Source of the DNA: Vitrella brassicaformis
Taxonomy: Eukaryota > Sar > Vitrellaceae
Direction: 5' to 3'
NCBI GenBank assembly: GCA_001179505.1
Contig: CDMY01000007.1
Coordinates: 150,470 to 214,469 of the forward strand
DNA: 64,000 nt
Part shown: in pieces, positions 1-11,501 of the stretch
Layout of the letters: each line of letters starts with the position of its first letter
Position numbering within the stretch: position 1 is the first letter of the stretch
Program-made: the position numbers and the translations under genes
The notes under the pieces: generated by a model
What the model saw: the letters and a program-made list of their open reading frames with translations, nothing else
Databases searched by the model: none
What the model was told of the DNA's origin: nothing

Positions 1-1564
1 AGTGCAGTTCTTGGGGCGACAAGGCCTTCAAGGAGTGCCAGAAGTACGGCAAGGCCAACAAAGGTGACTGACAACTGACACCGTACACCACAGAGAGCAT
101 CGCCTCTTTTTCGCTTTGTTGGGTTTCTTTCTGGCCGCCAGTGTGCGACACCAAGTCGTCCAACTACACCTTCATCCCTCCAGTGTCAGAGTGGAAAGTC
201 AACCCAGGTACGCAAGACACCACACCCACAATGGGGCCATTGGATAAGACGCTCATCTTCGCACTGCCCCTTTTGTTTTGCTCGCAGAGGCCTCGTACCT
301 GCATTACTGCGCCAATGAGACGGTCAGGATGGCGGCGCAGCAGAAATGGAATGGCGGATCTGAAGTATGTTTAGTGCATCTGTCTGTGTGTGTGTGCAGA
401 TCTACGGCGTGGAGTTCAAGTCGACTCCCGACGTCGGTCTGCCCCTCGGTCAGCAACCAACGCTGCGTTGCATTGTGCGTCTAGACCTGCGATGGTCTGT
501 CTGTTCAGTGTCTGATATGTCATCGAATTTCTGCTCCAAGCCCATCGAAGTCAGCAAACACACACTCATCTATGGTGAGTGAGCACCGACCGATGAGCAG
601 CTTTCCTTTCATGAACTGGATGGTTCCGTGTGTCATCCATCAGCCGGCATCCAGAAGAACCTGGGCCCTGCTGGCGCTGCAGTCGTCATCGCCGACAAAG
701 CATGCCTTGGTGAGTGAGTGAGTGAGTGACGCACTCTTGCGCACACAATGTGGCTCGTGTCGGTCGGTTGTCCAGGCAACGCCAAGTCCATCTGCCCGAC
801 TCTGTTGGACTACAAGACGATGTCTGACAGCGAGTCGATGTACAACACGCCGCCCTGCTGGTCCATCTACGTCGTCGGTGAGCTGAGATGAACGGCAGGT
901 GCACTGCACTCCATCCCCTGCTGCTGGTGTGGCATGTGTGCCAGGTCTGATGGCGAAGTATCTGAAGGAGAAGGGCGGGCTGGCATTCTGGAAGGAATGG
1001 AGCGAGAAGAAGGCCAAGATCCTCTATGACGCCATCGACGGCTCAGATGGTACGCCACGCCCACACAATCACTGCTGGTCGTATGTGCTGCTCACTCACC
1101 CATGCTGGTGTTATGCAGGTTACTTCATCTGCCCCACTGCCAAGGACTGCCGCTCAAACATGAACATCCCATTCAGGGTAAGCTACACACATGTCCACCA
1201 AAGGTGTGTCCATTTGCTTTCGGCTCCGTCAGGTTGGTCGCGGCGACGAGGCCCTGGAGAAGAAGTTCCTCGAAGAGGGAAAGAAGCACAAACTCGTCAC
1301 ACTCGTAAGACACGACGAGCAGACAACGCACGCGCATTGCGAGGAAGAGACTGCCCATGAGTGTGGTATGCGTGCAGTCGGGGCACCGCACGGTGGGTGG
1401 CTGTCGAGCCTCGCTCTACAACGGCATGCCCATCGAGGGAGTGGAGACGCTCGTCTCGTTCATGAGGGTAAGTGAGAGAGCCACGTCACCCGACGTGGTG
1501 ATGGAAGCATAACTGGGCACGTCTTTGGCGTCTGCAGGAGTTCCAAGAGGCCAACCCGGAATGA
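1..1564 (+). CDS. serC/PSAT1: Phosphoserine aminotransferase, 3' part (5' end outside window)
   Basis: PLP enzyme converting 3-phosphohydroxypyruvate to phosphoserine in serine synthesis (EC 2.6.1.52). Twelve exons can be joined in frame: 1-63, 142-207, 288-322, 400-436, 509-574, 644-709, 776-877, 945-1049, 1119-1177, 1233-1304, 1378-1467 and 1538-1564, all with GT-AG introns. The spliced product carries family landmarks in order: [37 protein letters not shown], the PLP-lysine motif [22 protein letters not shown], and the C-terminal [17 protein letters not shown] followed by [11 protein letters not shown]. The stop is at 1562-1564. The N-terminal part lies upstream of base 1. Every landmark needs the splice choices given, which supports the model. 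No targeting information is visible because the start is missing. Confidence 0.95.
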
Positions 1565-2101
1565 GAGAGACTGCGTAGCTGACTCGTGTCTCTTCGTAGT
1601 TGATCGTGTTGATTTGTAGCTGTCGTAGGCCACAAAGTGCTGCTGCATGTGTGTGTGTGGTGCACTCTTTTTGACGTGCCGATTTTGTGCACAAGGTGAT
1701 GCAGCTAGCTGCCTATCGCTCCCTACTCGGGTGGGGTGGTGCGAGCAGCCTCTCGTGGGGCTCAGCTCCAGGCGTGTGCATGCACATTTTTGCCAGGTTC
1801 CTCCCTAGACGAGCCACAGTGTCTTTTGACATACATGCGTGTCCACAGTTGGTTGACTTCCCTTTGTCTGCATGCCGACTTCGCCATTAACGTCTCTAGG
1901 AGATGGATACATGAATGAATCGAATACACGTACGCATCGATGGCGCGTAGAGCCGCTTAGGCCCCCCCTCCCTCCCACCAATAAGATAAAGTACCCCACC
2001 CCACACAGTGGATAAACATACTCACCGAGGGGAAGCATGATTCAGTAGATAGATACGCGCTGAATAAGGCAGATAGATAGCCAAGCTAGAGAAGAAAGCG
2101 C
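1565..2101. other. Intergenic gap between convergent genes
   Basis: Between the stops of the serC-like gene and the small coiled-coil gene. It should hold both 3' UTRs. There is a CCCCCCTCCCTCCC stretch near 1965-1980 and no ORF that looks coding. Confidence 0.6.
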
Positions 2102-2749
2102 CTATTCCTTTTCTGTTGCCGCTTTGGGGTCGCCGTCCGCCACTTCGGCTGGTCTCGTTGGCACCAATTTCTCCTCGATGACGGTCTTTAGCTGATTGAG
2201 TTCCTCTTCCAGTCTCTGCATGACCCACCCAAAGAGGGGAAGGGAAGGGGGTTTGGGAGCCTGCAGGCTGTCGACCCTTGGGGCTCACCTTTCGCTTCTG
2301 TCTCTCTTCTTCCAACTCCTGGCGCAAGGCAGCCATGGACGACTGTCTGCAGTGCAGAAAGGGTGAAGTAAGTTGTGCACCGACAGCAGTGCCAAGGCTG
2401 CCCCTCACCTTCTAGACGAGACGTTGCTGCTCTGCTCCCCAGAAGTCACTGATGAGGCCGTCCGGGCGTGCCGGTTGACGCTCGAGGGCGTCTTCGGCTT
2501 GTCCTCTTGGGGGACAGAGAAACTCGTGACTTCGAAGGGATTCAACGTGCTGCCGCGAAAGCCCATAAAGCTGCTCCCCTCACTGAAACGGCAGAGCAAC
2601 ATCAGAGGCAGAACAGGCAGTGGTCTGTGATGTGTCGCGGTCGCCTACTTTCTTCCCACAGGATGGCTCAGCCGATGCAACAGTGCGGTCTCCTCTCGCA
2701 TGATTCTTCGTCGCCACTGCTGAGCAAGCTGTGTGGGGTCCCAAGTCAT
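2102..2749 (-). CDS. Small coiled-coil protein, function unknown
   Basis: Four exons on the minus strand join in frame: about 2749-2649, 2582-2407, then two short exons, with the stop at 2104-2102. The product is roughly 130 residues. It starts MTWDPTQLAQQWRRR, has a Ser/Thr-rich middle with GFRGSTLNPFEV, and ends in a charged helix (ALRQELEEERQKRK, RLEEELNQLKTVIEEK) predicted by eye to form a coiled coil. Every intron has GT-AG ends, and the exon-exon codons are restored (for example AA|T gives Asn). I recognise no family. It is divergent from the CFAP69-like gene with 97 bases between starts, so co-expression with a flagellar gene is possible but is inference. An upstream in-frame ATG would lengthen it; MTWDP is preferred because the upstream extension overlaps the neighbour's 5' end. 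Confidence 0.6.
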
Positions 2750-2846
2750 CGCGAGGAACTCTATGCTCCAACTTAGTAGTAACTTGAAGGCCGGAGCGCG
2801 CTTGAGCCCCCCAAGTCGCCCCCAGTCTCTTTTTGGGGGAAGCGAC
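2750..2846. promoter_or_regulatory. Probable bidirectional promoter
   Basis: The 97 bases between the start codons of the coiled-coil gene (-) and the CFAP69-like gene (+). Both 5' UTRs and promoters must lie here or overlap the genes. No TATA box was recognised. Confidence 0.4.
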
Positions 2847-5800
2847 ATGTCCGACGAGAGGAAACACACACACCAGCAGCCGCCCGACCTGGATCTCCTT
2901 TATCAACTGCTGACAGAGAAATATACCGCAAGCACCGTCGACAGGTACGAGGACACTTGGGCTGTTGGGTGCGTTACTTGACTCGAGGTCTCTTACGCTG
3001 CAGGCATGTAGAATCTGTGACGCGGTACGCCGTCTACCTCGAAACAAGAGGAGGTAAGGAACGAATGGCAACCATGACTTCGGGCCCATGTGTGCGGTTT
3101 GGTTGGGTGGCACTGCAGGTCTGCCGCTGAGTCATCTTACAGCCGCCGTGCGCCTACTGGAGGTTGTTATATCGCGATACTTGGGCGGGCAGGCCTGCTG
3201 GCTGCCGGTGCTGCTGCGGATCATCGCGGTGTCAGGCAGGGCCCTCCTGTTGGAAAAAGCATCAGGTGCGAACATTCACACACAATCGATTGATTCCCCA
3301 AACCCCTGTGGCACTATGGACGCCATTTTGTCTCAGATCCGCTGACTCATGGGTACACGAGCAGAGCCAATGAAGACATACGCTCTGATGCTTTGACGAT
3401 GTATGGCTTCACAGCGCCGCTGTTCCGTCTTATTTGACGACGGTCGCCCTCCCGTTGGAACTGTAAGGACAGAGGACGCACGTGCAGATGTGCATTCGTA
3501 CAGCGCGCGTCTCCTTATGCCTTGCAGGGGCACCGCGAAGAGCGGTATTGAAAGGCGACCTCTTGACGAGGAGGCCTACCATGCGATTTGGCGGCTATAT
3601 GCCTCGCTGGCGCTGTCTCCTGGTGGCGAGACACCTGACGGAAAGAAGGCGCTGAAGCGTGCCCAGGCCTTCCAAGCGTTCGAAAAGACAGATGTCATCC
3701 AATGGGTGGGCAAGCGGCGATCGAAAGTGGGTGAGAGGAAGGCCGATGGCTCTTTGCGTGTTCGTGCCAGGCGTCTCGTGAGCTCGATCGGCAGGCCCCC
3801 CGATGTGTCTTGACGGAGGTGCTGGAAGTGTTGCGGGCGCTGTCCACCAGCAAGTAAGACCTGATAGGGCCACTGAGTCCTGCATATACACTGTGTGCGC
3901 CTCTCTTGCAGGGTTTTCTGTCAGCGGATGACCGAAGGGGTGCGGGTTTTGCTTCATTTTGGCTGACACCTTGCCATCTTCTGTCCCTCTGGCTGCAGGA
4001 CGTCCTTCAGAAGCTTCTTGTCCTGATCCGGGATATGTGTGAGGCCGGGTCTACGGAGGGAGTGGCTCAGATCGCGCTCGAGGCAACATGGAATGTGATT
4101 GTTTTGGAGGAGCAAGCAGCCAGCAAGGTCAGCCCGCACGTGTGTCCCGCTTGTGAGAGTAAACTCGCGTCTCTGTGCGTTAATCTTGTAGGTGCTGAGT
4201 GAGAGTGCGTCCCTCCATTCCATTAAGGGCATCTTGCACCGGCTAAGAGAGCTCAAGGGCAGTCCGGCAAAGGTGTTCAGGAATGAAATCCTACTCATCG
4301 CGCTGCTTGTCGCCAAGATGAGGGCAGACAAGGTGGCGCAGTCCTCACTGGTCTCTCTGCTGCTGAATATGCTTGTTGACGGGTGAGCAAGAGAACGAAG
4401 TGGCTCTGTCTCGCGTGTGTATCCTGTGTCTCTCTTATCAGTCTGCCCTTTGAAGCCAGTGAAGAGGAGTTGAAGAAGGAAACTCATGGTCAGTCGAATA
4501 TACATGTCTGTCCGCACTTTGTCTGTCAGTACCCCGTGCTTTCCTTCTGCAGATTTGATATGGCTGATTGTCATCGAGTGTTCGGGTGAGGGGTACGATT
4601 GCACACCCCTTCATGCATCATGCCATGTCGTCGCTTTCCATTTGTGCAGGTGCGTGTGCCCACTTTCCGTCCACCCGACAGCATCTGACGGAGGCCCTGT
4701 CATCTCTCATCGCCAAAGGCACTGCGCCGGGGGCTGCGTGGGCATGTCTCAGCGGCCTGCTCTCCTCCAATTGCGAGTTGCAAGCATCCATGAAGTCGCT
4801 CGTGGGTGAGGCGCTGAAGCAGCTCGCCAGCGGACACACAGACATTGAAAGAGTGCTCACGTTCCTCTCTGCGGTGAGCACACCTGACCTGATTGTGCGT
4901 ATGTTAAGAACAAATGCGTGTTTGCAGGTCGGCAAAGCGCGCCCGGAGGATCTTACGAGCAGAGGTAGAACACACATATGAAAGAGGGGCGTGGGAGTGC
5001 CACTCGCCCCTGTCGGTGTAGTCAGACTCTGAGATCCTCGACACGTTGACGACTACACTGGCTACATGCACTGGTACTCACCCATCAACTTGCGAGTGAT
5101 TACCGTTTTTGGGTATTCTTTGTGCCAGGGGAGTTGGATGAGAGGGATATGCGCTGCTCCACGATTGCGCTCTTTGTCGTGTCGTGTGTGTGCTCCGACA
5201 ACACGGCCATGAAGAACCACTTCAGGCATTTAGGCGGGCTGCAAATCATCTCAGCGATGCTCAAGTAAGGAAGTCCCGTGGTGTGTGTACGCCTGCATGT
5301 CTGTGTCTCCCAGGTCATTGATACTGCGAGGCCTGTCGAAAGGCGGGCAGCTCAAGCGCACAGAGGAACTGTTCCTGCTCAGGTATTCTTTATATCCCTG
5401 GGCCTCACACAGAGGCATGTCTTCTCTCCTGTCTCTCTCGCCAGCGTCCTCGAGTGTGTCAGAAAAGTGGTGGTCGGCCACAAGTAAGGCCAACCGGAAC
5501 GGCACTGCGCACATTGATATGGGTCGCCTGTACGGTGATGCAGGCGGAATGAGGAGCGTTTCGTGACGGACGGTGTCGTGTATATCCTCCTGGACATGCT
5601 AGAGGTGAACTGACGTCTCCATTTTCCATTGTTCGCTGTTGAATCGATTGCCGCCTCTCTGAGCAGTCGTCTCTGAACAACCAGTCGGCCGTATGCGACA
5701 TGCTATTGCGGACCCTGGCGGACGTAATCGCTACCAAGTATGTGTATTTTCGCACACAAATACGCGTCTCATAAAAATGCCACGCTTCACTTGTCTTTTT

Positions 5801-7017
5801 GATGTGTCAGTGAGGACTGCGCTCTTCAGTTTGTTCAGTGGAACTCAGCCACTATCCACTCGCCGCGTGGGGCCGTGCAGATGCTGCTCGAGACCGTGCG
5901 CAAGATGGGCGAAAGGCCTGCAGTCGAAAGCCCCCTTATGGCCAATGTTTACGCTGTCTGCGGTAAGCGCAGAGTGTTTGGACACAAAGCGCATCAACAA
6001 TTGTTTCCTTTACTTTTGGCAGAGACGCTCACGAGCGGGTTCGAGTCCTTTGACAAGGTTGTGGAATTGGAGGGCGACAAAGACATGAACATGGTCAAAT
6101 CGTACACCGACCAATGGTAATCCACCCAATGGTCTCTTTGCTCTTCCTTGTGTTGGAAGCTCTCGACGTGGCTGTTTTGTTGGTAGGAGCGTTGACGCGT
6201 GGACGGATGTTGAGAGGTTGTGTGACCCATTTATGACCTCCATGGACAGGCAGTGGCTGACAGAACAAAGAGGGGCGCTGCAAATGAGGGTGCATGCTTG
6301 ATCGACTCGGCATAAAAATATGTATGCGGCACAAGATGTGTAAGTGTACGTATAAATCATGGAATGCAGGTTTCGGAGAGAACACACTTTCAAGGCGACA
6401 GGCAACAAAACAGAAGACAAAACTCTGCCTGGAGGAGCACAAAAAACAAGGTCTTCTGCGAATGTCCTATTGTCCAGTGTCTCAGAAAAAGAGAGATGTC
6501 ATGGTTGGCTGACGTAGGCACCTCACCACATCTCTCGCACCTACTCTACGGTACAGCCTGTTCCCCACCCTGGTGTATCAGACAGCACAATAGTGACTCA
6601 TTGTCCTCCGGGTTGAAACGTCACTGTCGCCAATCCCATATAGCTAGAAGATAGAAGACCACTCGGGTCTTGTCCTATGCCGTCCATGCCAATGCCGTTC
6701 GACGCGAGACAGGGATTTCTCCTTCGCATCTGCGAGACACGGATTTGCAATAAGGAAGCTGACACTTTTCTTCCACTTTGTTGTCTTTCGCCTGTTCTCG
6801 GTACCGCTTCAAGGAACTGCAAAGAGAGGAGACACGAAAGGGGGAGCTGTTCGAGTGGAACCCCTCGTCTCAAAACATGCGACCGATCTTTACCTTTTGC
6901 GGGTGCGCTGGATCATTCAGTTTCCAGTCGTTCGCCGGCGAGCAGACAGGAGTCTGTGAGAGTCGAAGTCTGAAGTCATCTCTGACGGCAATATCGGCAA
7001 TGCCTGGATCACAATGA
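2847..7017 (+). CDS. CFAP69: CFAP69-like armadillo-repeat flagellar protein
   Basis: CFAP69 is an axonemal (central-apparatus-associated) armadillo-type protein. The start is ATG 2847 (MSDERKHTHQQPPDLDLLYQ). The early exons read ...YTASTVDR|HVESVTRYAVYLETRG|GLPLSHLTAAVRLLEVVISR. Later exons show helical-repeat segments that I align from memory to human CFAP69: FRNEILLIALLVAKM (human LRNDILVITTIIAQ), ERFVTDGVVYILLDMLE (human EKEGIFLLLDLLA) and AVQMLLETVRKMGERP. Exons are good to about 6288 (DRQWLTEQRGALQMR). Beyond that the structure is uncertain. One option stops at 6513. Another skips to an exon with a strong pyrimidine tract at about 6797 (ELQREETRKGELFEWNPSSQ) ending at 7017. The 3200-3540 exons are also not fully resolved. 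The gene is convergent with the membrane-protein gene ending at 7074. Confidence 0.68.
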
Positions 7018-7073
7018 CACCGAAGCGACTCTTGCTTTCCAATTCTTTGATGCCCATTTATTCGGCTTCTCTT

Positions 7074-10000
7074 TCAATTACTGTATGGTATCGATTTCAA
7101 TGCGTTCCCCCTCAGGTCAAGCTCACGCAAGTGAGTCATTCTTCCCACACAGTCTGGAATCTTCTCTATCTTGTTGGCAGCTGAAGGACATTTGATTGCC
7201 ATGAGCCAGCCACTCAGCCATATGTGCCGTATCTGTTACCTGCATACGTGAAGGTAAGCTGAGTGTCACACCATTCGGGCGGCAGCTCGGTCACTCCAGT
7301 CCTATGCCAGATGATTGCCTTTAAGAACAATTGCTTATGCACGTCAGGATTGATGCGCGTAACCTGATGAGCACAGGAAAGGATCGGTGAGATCGCCAAG
7401 CCAGTAGATCTGACAGCCTGGGCTCACATTCATGTTGAGTGGCCCATCCAGAGCGAAGTCAATGCCGATCCCCTGTCCAGGCACAAACATGGCACTGCTT
7501 TTGTATTCTCATTTGGCCTTTCGCCCTCCTGGTCACCTCTAGCGTAGAAAACGATGAAATTGACTCATCGAGCAGCTCACCCTCGTCGAACCTCCTCGTC
7601 AACACATATCTGCAAAACAGCAAGGAGAACAGCTTTGTTTGTGCGTCAGACAGGCAGGCCGCAAAAGACAAAGACCGACTGACCTGCAATTACATGGATG
7701 CCAGTCTGGCTCCAGCCCACACGGACAGCACACAGGCGGTGTAAGAGACACGGTCAGAGAGGGACGAGGATGGGTCGGTACCTGTCCGGAACGTGTTGCC
7801 AAATGAGGGAAAAGTACGCCAGCCGCAGAGATGCCAGCCTCGAATTTCAGCACACACCCATGATGCTCTGGTGCGTTGACAAATGGAGAAGATCCAGACG
7901 CTCCAACAAAGAATACACCATATCTACGTGTAGGCAAACGTAGACAGACATGCTGTCAGTAACGTCATGTCTTGCTCACGATTGACAAGCGGAAAGCCAG
8001 GCTGCGGTCATATGCTATCCAGTCCCTGTGCGTGAAGCGGCGCGCAGCCACGCTCAATATGCTGGATGTGCGCACACTCGCGCTCGTAATGAGAGCTGAC
8101 GGACAACAAAGGGAAGGTGAGGTACACGAGGAGGTGAATCACTTTCCTAGCCAAAGATACCTTGGATAGACCAGACTGGAGTCCCTTTAGTCTCCTCCTC
8201 TCCATCCGTCATTGTACTCAGCGCGCGAGGTGGGCGAAAGAAGGTACTCAAGATGCTCATTCGTTGTCGAGATGGGAGAGGGCCAATCCTCACGCCTTTC
8301 GTTGTCGATCTCTGAGGGGGAAGCGGGATCTCCCCACTCGCTGACCGAATAATGAACGAATCTATCAGTCTGTGCATGGGTGCGCTCCTGATTACCTATC
8401 GCTGGTATAGCTGGGGGAGTCAGTCGGCGTCTCATAGGGCTGGCATCTGGTGTCTCTGCTGTCTCTGGTGTAGTCGTGTCTTCGCCAGATGCGTCTTTCT
8501 CAGTTGTGTTCTTATCGTCCGCAGATGGCGGATTCTGTGACACTCTCCTCGATTGCATGGACCTGATCCTCCTCACGCCATCAATGGGGGCTGTGGTAGT
8601 TGCTGATTCTGGCGACTCCGCATCTGGCGACTCTGCATCGGAGTCGATCACCTCGTTGATTTCATGATCGATGCCGGTAATGATTGACAGTTGCGACACC
8701 AGACGCTCCGGGACGATCTGAAGATCGGGATTCAATGCACAACAACCATGATCATGGATTGCTTATGGCCTGCAGCTGTTGGTTGCATACCTTATTTCGC
8801 ACATTCGCCAGGCCCGCGAGTAAGGAGCTCCTCCGCCTGCCTGCTTGGACGATTGATTGGCGCGTGCGGGGCGTGCGGGCCTCGGTATTCGATTCTCTCC
8901 TCCCTGCATTCGATTCTCGTTTCCCAAACGTGAATGTCCTGCGACTTGGCGATGACGAATGCCGCCCTGTCAATGGCGACAGGTCTTGTTGGTCGATGAC
9001 GGGTGAGGTGAAATCCTGTGTCGCAGCAACTCGGGTCGAAAACGACAAGCGTCGAGCGGTATTCTTGGCAGGCGAGACATCAGTGTTTTCATGCGGCTCT
9101 TTCACGGCACTCTCGAGCTCAACCTCCGGCGACGCGCCATCGAAAAGCTCGTCTTCTCTGATGATGCGCACATCTGCCTCTGCCTCGCTGCGATGACTCG
9201 GCGAGCTCGACAAAGAGACATCATAAAGCCTCTCCATGACGACCGGAGCGAAGCTGGTCCTCCGTGGGGGAGGTTTGGATCCTGACGGCGTTCTTGATGA
9301 GCGCTCCTTGTGTGTTGGGCTCTCTGTCTCCTCGTCTTCTGGCGAGTGAGCCTCCTCTTCTGGCTCCGAACCGTTTTGTTGCTCCGGCTCCTCTATGTCT
9401 TCGAAGGCCTCTTCCGTCCGATGGTAATGGAATCGCTTTGCCGATTGCACCCTCCGCATGTACTCCGCTTTCTTGCGGTAGTCGTAGTAGCCCTGAAGGA
9501 GACGGACTGTCCTATGCAATGTGTGCATCGGAAGCTCTGTCATGCCTTCCCCGTTTACTCACCTTGAGGATCAGAAGGGCATCCAATGTCCGTAGACCCC
9601 AGAGAGCAGTAAGCAGAGGCATGACGGAGGTCTGGCCACATAGTTCGGAGAGAACAAATACAAAAAGAGGCGGGCTGCATTGTGGATTGACTTATTGAAG
9701 GCTTACGAGGAAGATGAGGACTGAATTCGACTTGAGGCCGACGAATGCTGAGAGCCTGAAGTTGCCTTCGGTGTAGGTATTCATCGCGTGTAGCGCATAG
9801 GTAATGCTGGTGATGACGCTCATGATGATGGCCATGCCTCGTTTGTTTAGCCAGACAAAGATGACGATCAGCAAAGCGTGAACAGCCATGATTGTGCCGA
9901 GCGACAAATATATCCAGGCTTGCAACGCTGGCGCCTGCAGAAGCACAAGAAGGATGCTTTGCCTGTGCACCTCTTCCTCTGCGTACCTCTGACGCTGTCG

Positions 10001-11501
10001 TGAGGTCCCAGCCGCTGTAGAGCACAAACCTGCGTATTGCCGCGCACAGTACCTCGATGTATCCATCTGTCGCTGTAGCGGACTGACCTGTAGTGCTGGG
10101 CTGTCAGCGTGATCGTCTCAACCGTCAGAAAGGAAAGCCAGAACAAGCGACCAGCTGTCCCAAATGAGCGTTGCACTTTCAGATAGGAAGCGACGCAGAA
10201 GCGCTTGAAGGAGTCGAATGCCGATTTTAGTGTTGCGATTGAGAAAAACAACGGGGCCTTATTGTGGGTGGCTGACGTGTGAGACGAGATCGATTTGGCG
10301 ATCTGTCTCCTTCTAAACTGCTTAGCGAGACGCCTCCTGTGCTGCGGTGTCACCAGTGAGAAGAGACGAAGAAGACATGCTGTATGGAGTGTGAATTACA
10401 CAAGCAAGCGGAGCCGGCTCAAATCACCTGATTCCACTTTTTGAAGTTCCTACACACACCACGTCAGAATAATAGGTGACAACTGGTCTTCACGTCCCTC
10501 AAATCTCTTCTCACCAGTGTTTCATGGTACGTCTCCAACCAAGCGTATGCTGCAAAACAAGCATACACAACAGCACACACTGACTTAATATGGGCCTTCT
10601 TGTCTCCTACAGAGCAAATGAGACAGATGCCTTGCAGCAGTACCACAAAGAACACACACAATTGCCACTTCATTCGTTGAGTCATCCCTGTGCGATCCTT
10701 TTGCTTACTCGCTAGAACAATCAGTCCCCAAATCAGAGTGAATGTTCCCCTTCGAGGGGATTTATTCTCGCGGCGATTGACAAGGCGAACCTCATCGTCG
10801 CTAACGCGGGAATTGGCCTCGAGAAATGCTTCAAAGGATGGGTACAACAGCCGACCTGCGACAGCAATGAGGAAGGAAGGAGAAGGATGCATCTCATTGG
10901 TGTCTTTCTATTGTTTCCCATAAAGCACCTTCTTCGTCTTGAAGAGTAGACTCCAAAGACACGAGATTCTCTCCATAGCCGTGGCACAACGCCAGCACGC
11001 CAATCATGGCAATGATCAGCCAGAGCATGACGTTAACGAGTGTGATCACGTCACCCATCTTCACCCGTGTCTCATACCTGCACAACACACAAACACCATC
11101 TCCTCCCTGGCGTCTCCTTGGCGGCCCTTGCTCTCACTCATCTGCCGGCGCTGCCAGCTCGCTGCCCCTCAGGTGGGTCAATATGAGGTCGTCCACCTTG
11201 TCAGACGTTGGGGCAGCCTGAAACAAAAAAATCAGTCAATAAAGCCAAAGCAAGTCACGATTGACATTGACGGAGGTTGATCCGACGTCGTTACCGCTAG
11301 TGTGGGCCGTCGGCTTGCGTGGACGGATGTTGCCTCGTCGGCAGCACAAGCGACGGCGGATGGGGAGCGCGAGCGGCTCGAAGCGTCACCATTCTCTTCC
11401 TGCTGTTTCTCCTCATCGTTTTCTGAGCTCTCGGCGACGGGCGTGAGGGGTGATGGGGTGATGTGCACTTCAGGAGAACCCTCCTCGATGACGTTCTCCA
11501 T
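7074..11501 (-). CDS. Multi-pass membrane protein with LRR-like C-terminus (one gene, or two adjacent genes)
   Basis: Start ATG 11501 (MENVIEEGSPEVHITPSPL). An acidic, Ser-rich N-terminus is followed by several hydrophobic segments: ITLVNVMLWLIIAMIGVLAL, TFTLIWGLIVLAS, LCVFFVVLLQGICLICS, the region 10200-10140, WIYLSLGTIMAVHALLIVIF and MAIIMSVITSITYALHAM. Next comes a cytosolic-looking, highly charged Ser/Arg-rich stretch (9520-8190). The last exons (8130-7074) encode GIGIDFALDGPLNMNVSPGC and, at the end, KIEKIPDC, THLRELDLRGNAL, KSIPYSN stop, a leucine-rich-repeat pattern. The join near 8190-8230 is unclear: frame SRAEYNDGWRGGD stops at 8187, while an overlapping frame MTDGEEETKGTPVWSIQ continues by a good intron to 8008-8110. 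This may mark two genes. I recognise no named family; a sensor or receptor role is only a guess. Confidence 0.55.

Noticed and set aside
323-363. Longer version of serC exon 3 ([14 protein letters not shown])
   Set aside because: Splicing at 323 restores the conserved CANETIYGVEF motif; the longer form would insert residues at a conserved site.
3954-4604. Minus-strand 216-codon ORF
   Set aside because: Shadow of CFAP69-like exons, which show armadillo-like helices and proper introns on the plus strand.
8684-9196. Plus-strand 170-codon ORF with Ser/Ala-rich C-terminus
   Set aside because: Antisense to the Ser/Arg-rich segment of the minus-strand membrane protein, which has better splice support.
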